Shown in pieces: positions 12,176 through 34,236 of a DNA stretch of 64,000 nucleotides. A program made the position numbers and the translations under genes. The stretch covers positions 62,001 to 126,000 of the forward strand of contig JAWDGP010005880.1 in assembly GCA_033675545.1 (NCBI GenBank), in the 5' to 3' direction. The DNA comes from Elysia crispata. Lineage: Eukaryota > Mollusca > Gastropoda > Plakobranchidae. Numbering within the stretch: the stretch's first letter is position 1; every line of letters begins with the position of its first letter. The notes under the pieces are model-generated. The model was given only the letters and a program-made list of their open reading frames with translations. It made no database searches and had not been told where the DNA came from.

Positions 12176-14376
12176 GTAAGAATGAAATTTTAACTTTGCC
12201 AAATATATAATTTCAAAACAAATAGATGTTAAGTTTATGGCATTCTTTACACCCAAGCAAGATACACTAAAATGAAATAGAACTATCTATGTTAGACTAG
12301 ATTTAAACCTTGCACACATTATGTTCTATAGGTTTGCTCTTACACATAAACTGGATCTAGTCAAGGCATATATATTTTGCTATTTAAGTTTTTATTCATT
12401 ATAATTCTACTTTAAATTTTGACTAAGGATAAAAACGTCTCTTGTCAAAAGCATGTTTATTGCATATAATCATTTTCAAGATGCGTTTATGTGGAATCTG
12501 AGTAATGGGTGGTTATTTTAAATCTAGTTCAAAATCTAATTTTAGATATAGATTAAGATCTTCATTTTGAATGGTTTCTCTAGTTTACACGATTGAACTA
12601 TGGTTTTTAAAAGAAGTATGTTTTTGGCTTCAGATGAACTATAGAAAACTATAATAGTTGTTGTAAACAAAAAATGATTATGCAACTTAAGAAGCAAAAA
12701 CGATCAAACTCTGTCTCAAATGCAGTTCAGTTTTTGTGTTAGAGGAAAGTGGGATGACTGTATGGTTTTGGTTCCCAACATTATCAAAAACCTGAGACAG
12801 ATGAAACTAGTTATGCAAATGGCAGGTTGTTTATAATTACACTGTGGGCTGACTTATTCCTTTTTTCCTTTTGCAAAATAATCGGTTAAAATGAGTTATT
12901 GTTTCTTGTTATGGAGCAACACCCTTAGTGAAACTACCTTTGTGATACATGTAATTAACAAAGCATTAGTGCCCTGCTGTCACAATGAATTTTGGTATGT
13001 TTTTTTTTGTGTCATTTTATCCTTTTTTTCTTCCCTTACAAGGATAAAATTACATGTTGATGTGAATGTTGATAACTGCTTTCACTGTGCACTTAGATAC
13101 TATGACACTGTGATTGGGATTTAAAGCCACAGCCAATAAATAATGATGTGCTTAGTTGTACCCTTATTCTTATTTCTTAAAGTAATAGCGACATGTATGG
13201 TATGATTACAGTCATGTTACAATGTGAATCAGTCTTGTGACCTTAAATGTTGAATATCAGTTGCTTAAAGAAAAGCTAACTCAAATCAAGTTTCTACAGA
13301 GTATTTGCTAAGTGACATATATTCTCATTTGTTAATTTTTCAACGTATAATTGGTTGTAACATAATTATGTATAAAGTGAGTAAATAGTTGCTTCAATAA
13401 TTAATAACAGACTTACAGTCAAAGCTAAAAATCCAATGTGCGATCTTTTTATTGCCAGTCAAGTACCATGTGTTTAACACTGTTCATGTTAATATTTTGA
13501 GCAATTGCATAAATAAAAAGACATCTTGTATGAAGAAAAAATTGGAGATGAAGTAAAAACGAAGTCCCAATTTTCATTTAATCCTCCAAAAAGTGAGATG
13601 AGAAGATAATGAAGAGAAAATAGATGTGGCAGTTGAAAAGAATATGGATTTGAATCCGTTTTATTTGATTTTTAACATATCTTGATAAATTGTTGAATAC
13701 TCTTAATTAAATACAGAATTTATGTCATGGATACAAAAAAAGAGGAGGTGTTTCAACTAAAGTTCAAGCACAAATGGATATTGAAAACTTAATAAATTTT
13801 TTTGTAATCAGGATTTGACTACTTAGGTATTTCCATTTTGAAAGGAATGCCCCAAATGTATTAAAAGAAAATACAAAAAAAGAAAAAAAGAAAAAAAGGG
13901 GTCTTTATATTGTAGAAACAACTTGAAAAAGGAACCCAATTCATTGTCTTAGCATCGAAAAATATAATCTGTGTAAATTTGCTTTCATCCTACTACATTA
14001 TTATCTTGATAGATAAATAGAATGCCCAACTTGAAATTACCTTTATCTCAATATGAGTCATGGTCAAGCGAGTATACACATTCTTTAACTGACCACACTT
14101 CACAACTTGCTCTAATTATGTACCCCACTACCCTCTTTTCCCTCTGGAAACACCATTTCCATTTGTTCATTGGCCTATTTCTGCCCTTTTCAGATTGTGT
14201 TGTGATTTTTGTCTCAAAAATTATCATTTATAAAATTTACCTTTCCTTTTTTATGGCTGGTTTAGGCAAGATTTTTAAAACTAACCAAGAAATTGATGAA
14301 AAATATTTTCAGTGTGTGCTGAAGGTCCTGACTCTTATATTTTAACTTGTTTTTGCCTTCTCATTTTTTAGGAACA

Positions 14377-17300
14377 ATGGCTACTGAAGTAAGACAAGTT
14401 GTAAGGCATCAGCCCCCAGACTGGTTCACTGAATGTTACACACAATCAACAAATGCAGAGAGGCAACGATCTGCCTCCCACCAAGTAAACTAAAAGATTG
14501 ATGAATCTCTACATGAACTTTTTCTCTTAAATATTATCATGTTTATAGACCCACACATAGCCATCTTTTAACTTTCAATAGATTCCTCTTCAATGTTAAG
14601 GCCATGGTACTTAATTTGAGAAAAGCAATTTTTTTTAATTAAAACTTAAAAGTGTCAAATAAGAAGTGATATTCATATTGTTTTCTCTTTTGAATATAAA
14701 ACTAGGTTCGTCAGGAATCACGCTTCTTGCGCAATGAGACTGACAGTCAAACCAAGTGGGACCAATATTCCAATGATGTGCGCCTTGCAGACCGTGTGGA
14801 CCACATTCGTAAGTGGAAGGAAATTTTGGAGCGCACACTGGGTCAGCTTGACCAAGAAATTGCAGATCTTTCTGAGGCAAAGGAACTTACAGAGCAGGCT
14901 TTGGAGGCTAAGAACTTGCCAACAGATGTAGCCATTGAATGTCTTACACTGAGGGAAGGCCGCAAGAATATTGATGTTGTACAGGATGAGCCAGAGAACC
15001 AACTACATAAAGTTTGTAGCACTCACTCTTTAATTTCTCTCACTCTTGACTTTTGGTTAAGGAGCAATCAAAAATGAAAAATTAGTATTTTGACTGTTTT
15101 TCTCAAATGTTTAACTATTGTAAGATTTAAAAAAAACAATATGATTTGCTGTTTCGTGAACTTATCTGAAAGTTAATATGTTTTATATTTACGGATACAA
15201 ATAATTTCTTCTGGCTAACATCAATATGAATGTATTTATGAAATAGCAAGAGTTACATTTTAGATCTACACATTAAAATTGCAACCAAGAAATTAATTTT
15301 TTTTACTTTTCTTTCTAAACCTTTAGGAGGTAGAAGTCATTGATGGCATTAAAAAGATTCTGCAGCAGCGAGTGTCAGATTCCTTTGAGCAGTTGTGTCT
15401 ACTGCAGGAAGCCAGGCAACAGGTGCAAGCTGACCTTCAGGACAAGAATATTGCCCTAGGAATTGATATTGACCAGTACAACTTGTCTGACCGCTCACCA
15501 AACATAAGCTTCAAGCCTGATGCTTTGAGAGTGCCAAAAGGGTGAGTATTGATAAAGTATTAAACTACCGATGAGTTGAAAACCGCACTTCCAAGTTGTG
15601 CTCTAATATGTTTTGCAGCATGTCAATATTTCTTGTATCTTAATTCTGAAAATATTTTTCCACAGTAAGGAATGCAGTTATCACAAATGATGAACAATAC
15701 TTCTCTCTTAATGGATTCCAAATTTTTCTAAAACGTAAGCTGAATCAAATTTTTAGTCCCTCTTGCACACCAGGATTGGAAAAAGATTACAGTGAATGCC
15801 ACAAGGCTAAAAAAAGAAATATATAACAAAAGATTGAAGCAGAAATTTTTGTAATAATTCCTATTGCTGAATAAGCTTATTATAACTTCTAACTTTGAAG
15901 CATAACTCTTAGTGAATTGTCATTCCCTACACATACATTTTATTTTTCTTAATAAAATCTCTACATACAGCATAGGCAAAGGCTTGATTTCTGCTTTAAA
16001 TGAACATTGTAGCCCTAAGATTTTTATTCAACCAACATCAGATAGAGTAAAATATGAAATTTTGTTAATTGATTTTAGCTCTTGGAGTGACATATGAATG
16101 TTCAAAAGGAGAAAAATTTCTGAAAATAAACATTTTTTTATTTTTGTTTTGAAAATGTGGACAAGTATCTGTTGAACAATAAAGACACTGGTAATTATAG
16201 ATTGATGTTCTATCTAATACCTGCTCTTTATGAGTATGTCTCAGCCGATATACATGTAATAAAACTTTAGAAGTCAGTTAAAGTATGACTCTAATTATTA
16301 TCTTTTGAAATTGTCAAATTTTCCCTCAAAGTTTAAATTTCGAACTTTTTTCCTTTTTTTTTTTTTTTCATAGGAGCACTACCCCACAACAATGGGAAGA
16401 CTTCAGTCGTTATAACAAGGAGCGCGCCGAGGCAGAAATGAAATCATCAAACCGCCTCCGTGAGCAGATTCACCACACATTGCAACAGACGGCCAATGAT
16501 CAGGAGGCTCAGAAGCAAGCAACAGAGTATGCTTTCCGCAAGCGCATTCATGAGTTTGAGAGAGCTAAGGATGAACTTGAGTGGCAGAAGAAGAATGTAA
16601 GTTCCTGACCTTACCAATCACTACCTATGAAAAACCAGTATTAGTGTTCTTGTGGTATAGAAGTATCTTAGTATATGAGTCGGGCACTGAGGGCAGGGAA
16701 TTATTACTAAGTATGAGCTGATAATCAAGCAATATCTAGTTTGAAACTAGAGGAATCTGCTAGCTATTAGGATCTTTGAATCTAGACTTTGTTAAGCTCG
16801 AATTTACAAGAATAAAGTTTTTGAAGTATTTTTTAGCAAACTTAATTTACAAACGACTTGAAACTAGACGACAACTTTTGGTATCAATGTTACTTTGCTG
16901 GTTGTGTTTCACTTTCATTCAAATGTGTCTTGGTTCCACAAAGTACTCCACATAAGGGATATCTATTGAATTTAAACCACTCCTATCATCTGTGTTTTGA
17001 AGACTGAGGATGAGATTGCTGAGCTTGAGAATGACATCCGTGGAATTGAAGAGGCAATCCGCAACAAGATCCGGCCAACAAAGAAGGCCGAGACAAGGCT
17101 TGAGAATCGCACTTATAGACCCAATGTAGAGCTCTGTCGTGATGCCCCTCAATATGGGCTTGTAGATGAGGTGAAACAACTCTATGCCTCAAAACATGCT
17201 CTGGAGGAGAAGTTGAAACAAGCACAGTAAGTGTATTCAGGATATGGTCAATTTGTTTTCGACAGAAAATCTTGGAAAATGATATTTTTCTTAGGTACAT

Positions 17301-18344
17301 ACAGTTTCAGCATTATGGGCTCACAGTTGAGCCATAGCCTCTAAGCAATTTCATTATAGTTTGGCTGGAAAACAAAATAAATAACAAATTGTTTCCTTAT
17401 GGTTTCATGATACCTAATGAACATAACTGATTCACCTTTTAGATACCGAATACTTTCATAATTGATCAACAGTCATAAAAAAAAAACATCAACATTAAAT
17501 ACTATCGAGTTTCAAATGTGATTTAAAAAAAAATTCATTTGGCATCATTATGCTCCTTCATTGAAACATTCCAATTTTTTTTAAACCAGTCCTAATGAGT
17601 GAGGTATCAGAAATTATAAAACAGCTTTAGAAGATTAAAAAAAAACCCCATATTTTCAGAAAATTTGGATAATTTCAAGCTTTTGCAAACATGATAAATT
17701 GAGAAAATATATTTTTCTAGATTAAACACCAATACCCTCAAATGTAAAAAAAAAAAAAACCAGTTTCATGTGGATGCTAGACATATTGCAAGAAATTGAT
17801 AATCAGAATCTTAATTTTATTATTCTAAGTTTTCATTATAAACTCGATCAAATAAAGTATCCTTAAATAAAGAAACAATCTCTGTGTATTTTTATTTTCT
17901 TCAGCTGACAAAAATTGATTTTTTTTCTTTGGGAATAAAATAGTGAAAGATAGTACTTTACATTTCAAACATTTAGAAATCTCTAATCTAATGTGATTAT
18001 TGTATAACTGTTTTTCTTGATAGGAAATTGTGTTTTGTGCATTTCCTTAAGGTTTTGCGAAATCAAAAATTAATTTGGTAACTACTTGAAAGGTAGTTTG
18101 ACAACATTTTTTTGCATTTATCTTATCATGTACTTAAATTTTCCCTTACAGGCATGCCCTTGATGGTCTCTACAAGAATCTGCAGAGACTCAATGATGAC
18201 ATCGCTTTGAAAGCCAATTCCCTGAGACTGGATAATCAATGCCTGGATGTGCGCAAAAAGCTTAACCCAGCACCTAAGACCAATGTTGAGCACAACTTGA
18301 ACCTCACTGGCATTGAGAGGATGAAGTCAGCCATTCTGGCTTAG
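14377..18344 (+). CDS. TEKT2: Tektin-2, complete
   Basis: Tektins are coiled-coil filament proteins inside the A-tubule of axonemal doublets and are needed for motile cilia and sperm flagella. Six coding exons join in phase: 14377-14484, 14706-15011, 15327-15541, 16374-16596, 17003-17226, 18152-18344, with GT/AG ends, giving 422 residues (human tektin-2 has about 430). The ATG follows an acceptor by five bases. The N-terminus (PPDWFTECYTQSTNAERQR, then LRNETDSQTKWDQ) and the block KNLPTDVAIECLTLREGR match tektin-2 rather than other tektins. The tektin signature RPNVELCRD is at residues 323-331. Two long alpha-helical, heptad-rich halves flank the central SPNISFKPDALRVP segment, as in the family. 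Possible ATTAAA polyadenylation signals occur at 18526 and 18777. No frameshift or missing block is seen, so the gene looks functional. Confidence 0.96.
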
Positions 18345-21300
18345 TTCAAAGAGTGACAAGATAGCATGGGTTGCTTGGATCATGAGTGTTCCACATAAGG
18401 ATTTTTCAAATGCAATATCCCTGGAAATGATTATCACTTTAGGCAAGATAAAAGAAAATTTTGAATTCATAAGTTTCTATCTTTTCAGCAAACTACTAAA
18501 GTTACAGTTTTATTGAATGGAATTTATTAAAACTGTATTGATAATTGACTTTTTTAAGGGATCAATTATATAAATAAGTCTGTTACCACCAAACCTGCTG
18601 ATTTACTGATTTTTTTTTTGTCTCATATAAATTTTTTCTACACACATACACACAAAAGAAAAACTCGAATAGCATAACACTAAAACTTTGTAAATATTTG
18701 TAAGCTTGCTTTAGTGTGAAAGAGTATAAATGGAGTAAAAAAAAAATTCAGTCTTGATTTTTTCATTATCCTTTGAATTAAATGATGGATTTCTTATTCT
18801 TTTGTGTTACATATGACTTTTCAATTCAAAAAAAAAAAAAATCAAGAAACATAAAATAATTATCAATGTGGATAAAAAAATACCTTTTCATACCTAAATG
18901 AATTCATATCTCCCTTGGTGACTATTTGTGTTTGCATTTTCTGTTTTTAGGAACTGTAAACAAAATATTGAAATTTTTAGCCTGAAGAATAGGCTTCTAA
19001 CATGATATATACCAATCTGCAGATACTCTATGCAGAAAGTAAAGGCGCTTATTTGCACCCCATTTTACTTAAACAGTATTATGTTTGCTCTTGTTTTCTT
19101 AGCTTTGAATACAGGTATCCTTCCTACATATGTGTTGATAATATTATCATGGCTGTGTCATTTCATGTGATAAAAAAATTGAATATGATCGCTATTATTG
19201 TTTTGTCCACATTTTCTGCCACTGCTGTAAACTTGCATTTTCCCTTCCCTTTTAAAACAAGCTTCTTTTGGTTGCAATATGGTTTTTTAAGTTTCACATG
19301 ACAACAAAATTAATGATGTCTAACTTTCAAATAATGATTTATACTTCATAAGCTTTAGCATTGTTTAGCTAAATTCCACCACTTAAATATGTATGAGTTT
19401 GAAGAAAAGGAAATAAATAGTTGCACATCAACAGATATACAGAAATGTAGAGAGTTTGAGGTTTTTACAAAAAATTTTTACAACTTTTTTAAATATTGTT
19501 TTTCACAGAAAAATAAAGAAATTTTTTCAAGGAGAAAAAATTCCAAATTGTTTGTTGTGAGAAATCGTTTTTATTTTTGGTTCTCTGACCATGAAACCAA
19601 TTGATGCATATTATGAATTAGGAGATTTCAAGGATTACGATTTATACCACGTGAATAGAATACAGAATTGCACTACAGTAAACTTATATTGAACTCCACT
19701 ATTTGTCACTGAAGCGTTAACAAATGCTGATTGGTTTTTAAATCTCAAGAACCATTTTAAATGCAGTGAATTAAATTTTGAGATTCAAACAGTATGGGCC
19801 TGCCTTTATGAAATGCGCCCGATATCCCACGGTAAATACATTTCTTTTTTTTTTTTTTGTATTTTATCCGTTCAGGTCTTTCAAATAATAAAGATACAAT
19901 CTTATAGAGATGCTCAAAAAGAATTAGAATAGTTATGCGAATATGCTATGTTAGAGCTTCAAACTAGACTTGTATTGTTTATTCACCTATATTATACGGG
20001 TATTACTGCTTAAGAATAATATTACGATCAACGGAGAATACTGGTACCGGTAGTTATACATATACACGTGTATTATTATGTATTAAAGCAAATTATTTAT
20101 TAATCTACCTAGCTTGACATGTGTTGAAAACTACAAAAGCAATTAAAGTAGGCCGTAAAAATTATTAATCCACAGCAAATGACTCTGCTATAGACCTAAT
20201 CATGCTTATCATACCTCTATATGCAGTGTATTTTGAAGTCATCTTTTAGGATTTGAAATAAAGAAAAAGAACGGGAAAAGTTACGTTGGCCTTCGGATTA
20301 TGGCCTACATTAAGTTCAACTGTGAACGCTGAACTCGGATAAAAACACAACTTCCAAAAAAATAAAATAAATAAAAAATAAAAAATGAATAAAATGAACG
20401 AAAATTTCTGTTTAGCTTCGGAAGATTTGATTAAAAGGCCGCTAATGATGAAAAAACAAGAACAAAAAAAAAAAAAAAAAAAAAAAAAACAACAAACAAA
20501 CAACAAAAAAAAAAACAGGTCACCTAAATTAATTTCACAATGATGGTTGGCTCAAAGTTCATTCAACTGAAACAATCGTTAACACTTACAGGTAAGAGTT
20601 GATGGATATCATTTGATAAAGGGGATTCAAGCGATAAGCAAATAACTTATTAATTACACAACTGCATCAAACATTCTAAACTGGCTGAACTTGACCTTGA
20701 ACGAAGTAGATTGGGAAGGGAAAATAGGTTACCCAAAAAAAAAAAAATTCTCATAGTTGTGGACTACACTAACGCTTGTTCTAGCTTTTGTTCGATGAGT
20801 ATTGTAAAAACACCCACACAACCATCTATAAATCAATCACCCAACGTTAGCAACTTATTATCAAGCACACTTAGGTTGTTCTAAATTCTTCATGAAAGGG
20901 TTGCCAGTATTGTGTTCGAAAGGTTAACAAGTATGAAAGTTGTTGGGGATACAACTCTTTATATGAACTTCTGTTCGTCACGCACGATAAAAGTATATTA
21001 AGACTTCTTAGTGAAACTTCTTGATGCATTTTTATTCCTAGCAACTTGGGACACTATGGTTGAGTTCTAGAATTAAGTTTATCAACTAACCGCCAACTTA
21101 ACTATGGATAATCAAATACATGTGCATAATATCTAAAGCTATTGTCTGTCTGCAACGTATCGGTGACATGCCCTGGAAACCAAAGCAATTAAGCTAAGGC
21201 GGAGAGAGGCAATACGTTTTTATCTGCAGTCATGGCCAAGAAGTTTCGACTCGTTGAAGTACCAACCATTTTTGACGAGTCTTGAAATTAAGCCTAGTCA

Positions 21301-21581
21301 TCAAGTTATCAACCCGATGGATGAGTCACGCACAACACAGTGTCGAATCTCAAAGAATAACTTTACTCTTCCAACGGGCCTGATAAATTACCTGATCTGA
21401 ATGATAACAGCACGATTTAAGATCTCTAGAGAGCAATACACACAGTCTTAATTCGTTATAATAAAAAAATGTAATTGAACGAAGACATTAAAGAAGAATG
21501 AATGCTTTTCTTAATCTTTAAGAAGGTAATTAGAACATACGTTGGTTATAAAAAAGAAGTGATTCGGAAAAGGAGAAAAGC

Positions 21582-21626
<45 letters not shown>

Positions 21627-21632
21627 CCAATC
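21582..21632. repeat. (TCAA)n tail of the non-LTR element
   Basis: About a dozen TCAA units, reading as a TTGA/GATT array on the minus strand. They directly follow the stop codon of the retrotransposon remnant and are interpreted as its short-tandem-repeat 3' tail. Confidence 0.85.
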
Positions 21633-22150
21633 AGGTGCCGTGCTCTTTAACGTAGGCGATCATGACCTTCCGCGCATCTCTATTCCTCGAAGCTTTCCGT
21701 GGTTCTGTCTCTCTTCTTACTTTGAGCCACTTTGTTACTCCATCCAACATCAGTTCTTTTCACGCTGTACTCCCCTGCTACGTTTTCCCTCGACCATTCC
21801 AGTTGACACAAGATGTTCTAGTTTCTTCTCATCACATGGCCAAAAAAGGTTGCTTGGCGTTTACGTATTGTTTATATGAGTGATCTTGTTGAGTCGGCTT
21901 CTCGTAACACTGTTTCATTGGATTTCTTTGCAGTCCATGAGATTTGTAGCATTCCCCCGAGCAGCCACATTAATGTTGCCTCCAGTTTCTTTTGTACCTG
22001 TTTTGAAATTGTCCAGGCCTCGCATCCACACATCGGAATGGATTCAATATAGCACTCCATGGTCTTCTCCTTGTGTGAATCGAGATGTTAGTATTGATTT
22101 CATTCTCTGGAAACTCTTTTTTTTTGCTTGCGCTTTTCTTGATCAGTTGA
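21631..22150 (-). mobile_element. Decayed non-LTR retrotransposon, 3' end of the endonuclease/reverse-transcriptase ORF
   Basis: The minus strand encodes, across at least three frames, the C-terminal part of a LINE-type polyprotein. In order it shows FQRMKSIL, NISIHTRRR, GCEAWTISKQVQKKLEAT, LQISWTAKKSNETVLREAD, then RQATFFGHVMRR, KLEHLVSTGMVEGKRSRG and WLKV, ending at a TGA at 21633-21631. The order and spacing match the post-RT region of elements common in invertebrate genomes. Frame changes and truncation at both the fragment's 5' side and inside show it is dead. The tetranucleotide tail after the stop fits RTE- or CR1-like families, whose 3' ends are short tandem repeats rather than poly-A. 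The clade is not proven. Confidence 0.85.
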
Positions 22151-24853
22151 TGCATCCATGAGAAAAATGAAGAGGAAAAAAGTTTTTTTTTGCTCTTATG
22201 ATTTTACCAACTACGTGTATAAAAATGAATACCCAATTTCAGTACTTTTCAAATGAAGTATAAAAAAAAATGAATAAAAGAAGCTGATTATTACAGATCA
22301 GATGTTTATTTCTCGAGTTTATGATGGTTTTATGGGAGGCTTTACAAAATTTCTGCCTCTTTTGGAAACAATAGACAGGTTGCTTTTGAAACAGACTATT
22401 CATTTATGTCGATGAAGCTTGACTGTTCCTGGTAATTAGAAGTGCATGACTATCTGACGGCGTAATTCGCATGCAAAACAAGCTGTGGTTTGGCAATCGA
22501 CCCTAGACTCAAGAGTAAAAGAGGGGCCAGGACATTTTCATAATGTGATTTGCTAAATGATATAAAAATGGAATGAAGTTTTGGAAAAAAATGATTAAAG
22601 CTATCTTTAGTCAGAGGCAGACTGTCTTTTACCCCAGCAAACTCTGAAAACTGTCTGATACCTTTTCAAACACATGTATAAATCTCAATGAAAATAATGT
22701 CCTCCGTAATCACCGAGAGGACGACTTTTCTGAACGCTATCTATCAATCTTAATAGTTATCATCATTCGTTTGTGTTGGTTCGACCCCAAATATTGCACA
22801 GTTTTTTTCGTGATCTTTATGTTATCCCTTGAGGAGGCCTTTTTTTTTTATCTTTCGTGCATATCGCTATTTTTTTTTTTTTTTCGTTTGTTTGTTTTGT
22901 TCTTGTATAGTGCATTAACCTATCTACTTCGACGAAAAAAAATTAACTTGATTCCTCTTTGAAGGGTAAGCACTTCACTCCTTCACTTGCATCTAAAGCG
23001 CTATCAGACTGAGGCCCAGTCTGGGCTTTGACTTAATACTTGTGCTAGCTACGAGACAGAGGTAGAATCTATTACACCATTCTATTATTTGGTTTTCATC
23101 ATATTTTAAACATAATCTTCAGTACTCAGTACCACTTCAATTGGCACAAAGTTTTCATTCTAATGTGTGATTTTGTAAGCATATTAGGTTTTATGGGCTT
23201 TTGTTTTTACTGCGCGAGGACATCACGTTTGAGGAAAGTAATCAAAATCAAAATCACTGGAATAAGATGTGTAGATGATACATCTATGCGAAAACGGTAC
23301 GTAACGTTGAATTTTAATATCAGATAATACAAAATAAAGAAAAGGTTCAAACTCCAATTAACTTTGGCATGAATGCTCGGATAACTTCCGTTTCAAGGGT
23401 CTTATCTGATTCCCTGTGCTCAAATATAATGAAGCTTAGTCTCAATATTTTTTTGAAGATGAAGATAGCTAAATGTAGGCCTTGTAGTGTCCTACCTAAA
23501 AGACAGAATGTTTATCGTAAAATAAATGTGTCGTCTGAGAATAACGCCTGCTTCTCCTCAGCGGCACAGCTCCTTATCGCGCATCAGATAATCTATCAGA
23601 AATCTATCGTTAGAAGTCAGGTTTCAATTGTTTCCAAACCAATAAAATTTCTAAGAAATAAATCCAAGACTTTATCCAAAAGAGAAAGTCAGCGAGGGCT
23701 AAAATATGAAACTTTAAAAATAGGCCTTAAGGAGGTAAGACATAATTGTAATCTTGTAGTAAGATTAGTGATATAGAAAAAAAAAAAGCTTCAGTAAAAT
23801 AATGTAATAGGATACATCGAGACTCTGTAAAGCCTCTGACGGGTGGAGCTAGGACAATAGCGCGTGATCCCGTAATCGAAAACACATAAGGAAAAATCAC
23901 TGCGTACAATTTCGTTTGGATTTTTTTTTTCACATCCTACCAACGAAGTTGAAATTGAAATCTCATGTAAATTTTTTTTTTGAAGGGGAAAAAGGGGGGT
24001 GGGGAGGGGGGGGGGAGGGGAGGGGGAGGAGGGAGGGGATTGGATTGCTGCGCACGCCGATAACATTATCAGTCTCAGATTTTACACTGTACAAGTATTT
24101 AGCGAGAACTTGAACCTGACTTCAAGTTTGTTATTGAAAGTTTTTTTTTTTTCAATTAAAAAATGAAAAAAAAAATTCAGAAAGAAAGGGCATGCAGATC
24201 ATTTGGCAGTGTTATATTAAAGGTTTGTAAAATGTTGAACTTCAGGCTCTACATTGAGCGATTGGTTGATAGGATTATGTACAATCAAACCAAAGTCCAA
24301 TTCATTCATATAGGCCGATGCAGTTTAACCATTTTTTTTAATGAAGAATTGCCATACGAGTAAACTATTATAATATATGTCATCGATTAAATTTTCGTTT
24401 TTAACGACCAAACTTTGAAAAAAAAATTCTCTGTTGGTTAATGCATAACTAGATTGATCGATAGTGAAATTTAAAGTAAGAATCATGTAAGATGCAATAA
24501 GTTTTCTAATTATATTTAAAAACGAATCCTCTAAGACAGTCCTTACTTTTAAGGAAAGCAAGTTCAAGTAGTTATCCTCAGTGATCCTATTAATGGATTC
24601 GACCATAAGGATCTAGCACACAAGTACATGTACTGAAATTTACTGCCGGAGTAATTAAGGTTACCTTCACTTCTTGCGTTCGCCGTCTCCTCAAAGTAAA
24701 AATAATGCATAACGCTGATCTTCAAAGGGTTTGTTTGGCATATGTACTTAATACAAAAAGTCATTATTTTAATTCAATGATAGTGGAAGTATACCTGGAT
24801 GTGAAATACCGAGTTTTCCTTTTATATAAACAAAAAAAAATATAAATTAAGAA

Positions 24854-24973
<120 letters not shown>

Positions 24974-25612
24974 TTTGGAAAGGAAGTAAAAAGATATCGC
25001 CTTTTGTATGCATATAAAGCTTTTTAAATCAAAACAGTGAAGAAGTGACAATGTATTTTTTTTAAATTAGGCCATAACACACGACGGCAAATGTGTTTTG
25101 AGATTTATAATGCAGATGCGTCTTATCAAGTTGCGATAAAATATACGCTGTACTTCGTCATATGATCTCACAACTTTGTAATTACGAAATTTATCGATTG
25201 ATGTTTTGTAAGGTGTTAAACTTTACTATATATCTGTAGTTATTCGAATTTTGTTGCGGCAAATGCCTTCTAACCTGATTATCTACATGTTCTGAACCAA
25301 TCTTAGGGATAGTTTTTAATATAACACGACACTGCATCATCTCTGTGATAGAGAACAGCATTTTTTTTTGGAATGATATTTCCATAAGATAATTGCTGTA
25401 AAGGTATGTATTTTACTGTACACAATAACAGCTTTGTCAATGCTAACAACAAATCCACTCATTCGTTGTATTGCGTCTTTTATCAGAATAAGCAGTAATT
25501 GTGTTTTTTTGGATTGATAGAAATTTTAGGACATATAGTAATATAAGTATGAGGCCAACGACGGCAGCAGTATATAGCAGAAGCTACAATAGCAGCTAAT
25601 GCCTCAGTAGAA

Positions 25613-25876
<264 letters not shown>

Positions 25877-26864
25877 TCATTGATGTAAATCTTACGATAA
25901 AAAATCTTGTTGTAAGTTACACTACAAATCAAGGAATGCAATATGTTATGTTCAGACTTCATAAGAAATTATTTTGGTAGTAATTCTTTTGGTACCAAAT
26001 TATGCAATCATTGGATAGCAACCCCCATAATATTTATACACAAGATTATCGCTTGTTCAGTATGAGAAAATTATAATTATTCTTTCCGTTAAGCCGCCAC
26101 TCACGTGAACTATTTTTTTTTAAATGCTGATGGCGTTTAAACTTACTTTATTATTTCACACCCAAACGGCTCTGTGAAACGGGAATCCTATCGGAATTTG
26201 GAATTTATTTGGTTTAAAGTTTTATCGATTCAGCAACAGGAATGGAGAGGTAGCGTGAACAAAAAAGAAAAAAAAAACACTCGCGATTGTATCGATCGTC
26301 GAATTTTAGGTGGCTCATAGGCAAATTTGAGATAATATTATTTTACAGCTAAGCTTTAAATGAAATAACCATGAGAAAATTTTACCATTCGATTTCTGTC
26401 TATATTAAAAAAAATTGCTCTAAGTCTTAAAAATATTTATACTTCCACCGTGAAGATGACATTCACTGAAGACTGTCAGAATGAAATTTTAAGTCAGTGG
26501 CAGTGAGCATCTGCGCCACATTAAGAAGGTGGCTAACGAAATAAACGGACGATTATTTTCAGTCAGCACTTAATAGAGCATATCCAGAACTTCACAAAGA
26601 TTGGGTTTTCAATATTTTTGCAATATTTTCTCACTACAATAGATTTAGAATAAGAGTTCAAATTAAATAATTTGTTCCCTAATCTTCGGGTATCCTAGGC
26701 TGAAAAGTGAAATGTATGATGGAAATCAGTTATAGCATCTAGAGATGCAGTTATTTTATGACTATGGGCTAAAAAATATCTATTGTTTTTAATTTTAATA
26801 TGCCTTTGTTTGTCAACTTTTCAACTTTTTGTTTTTTCCCTATTCAGTTCCAAAACATTAGATC

Positions 26865-33928
<7,064 letters not shown>

Positions 33929-34107
33929 CAGGAATGAACTGGTGCTTTTTCCTGGGGCGGAGGGAAGTGGAAAAAGAGGGTGGGTGGGTGGGGGTAGAAT
34001 AAAACCTCATTGCACAATACTATGCAAAAGAAACACGAATCGTATGTACATCCTAATATTTCCTAAGGTGGAAAACGGTATCAACTTGGTGGTCAATGTT
34101 AGCTGTA

Positions 34108-34236
<129 letters not shown>

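Noticed and set aside
14635-15002. Minus-strand frames opposite tektin-2 exon 3
   Set aside because: Antisense shadows of a well-supported exon, with no family resemblance.
23369-23776. 135-codon plus-strand frame MNARITSVSR...
   Set aside because: No recognisable domain, background base composition and no splice or start evidence; treated as chance.
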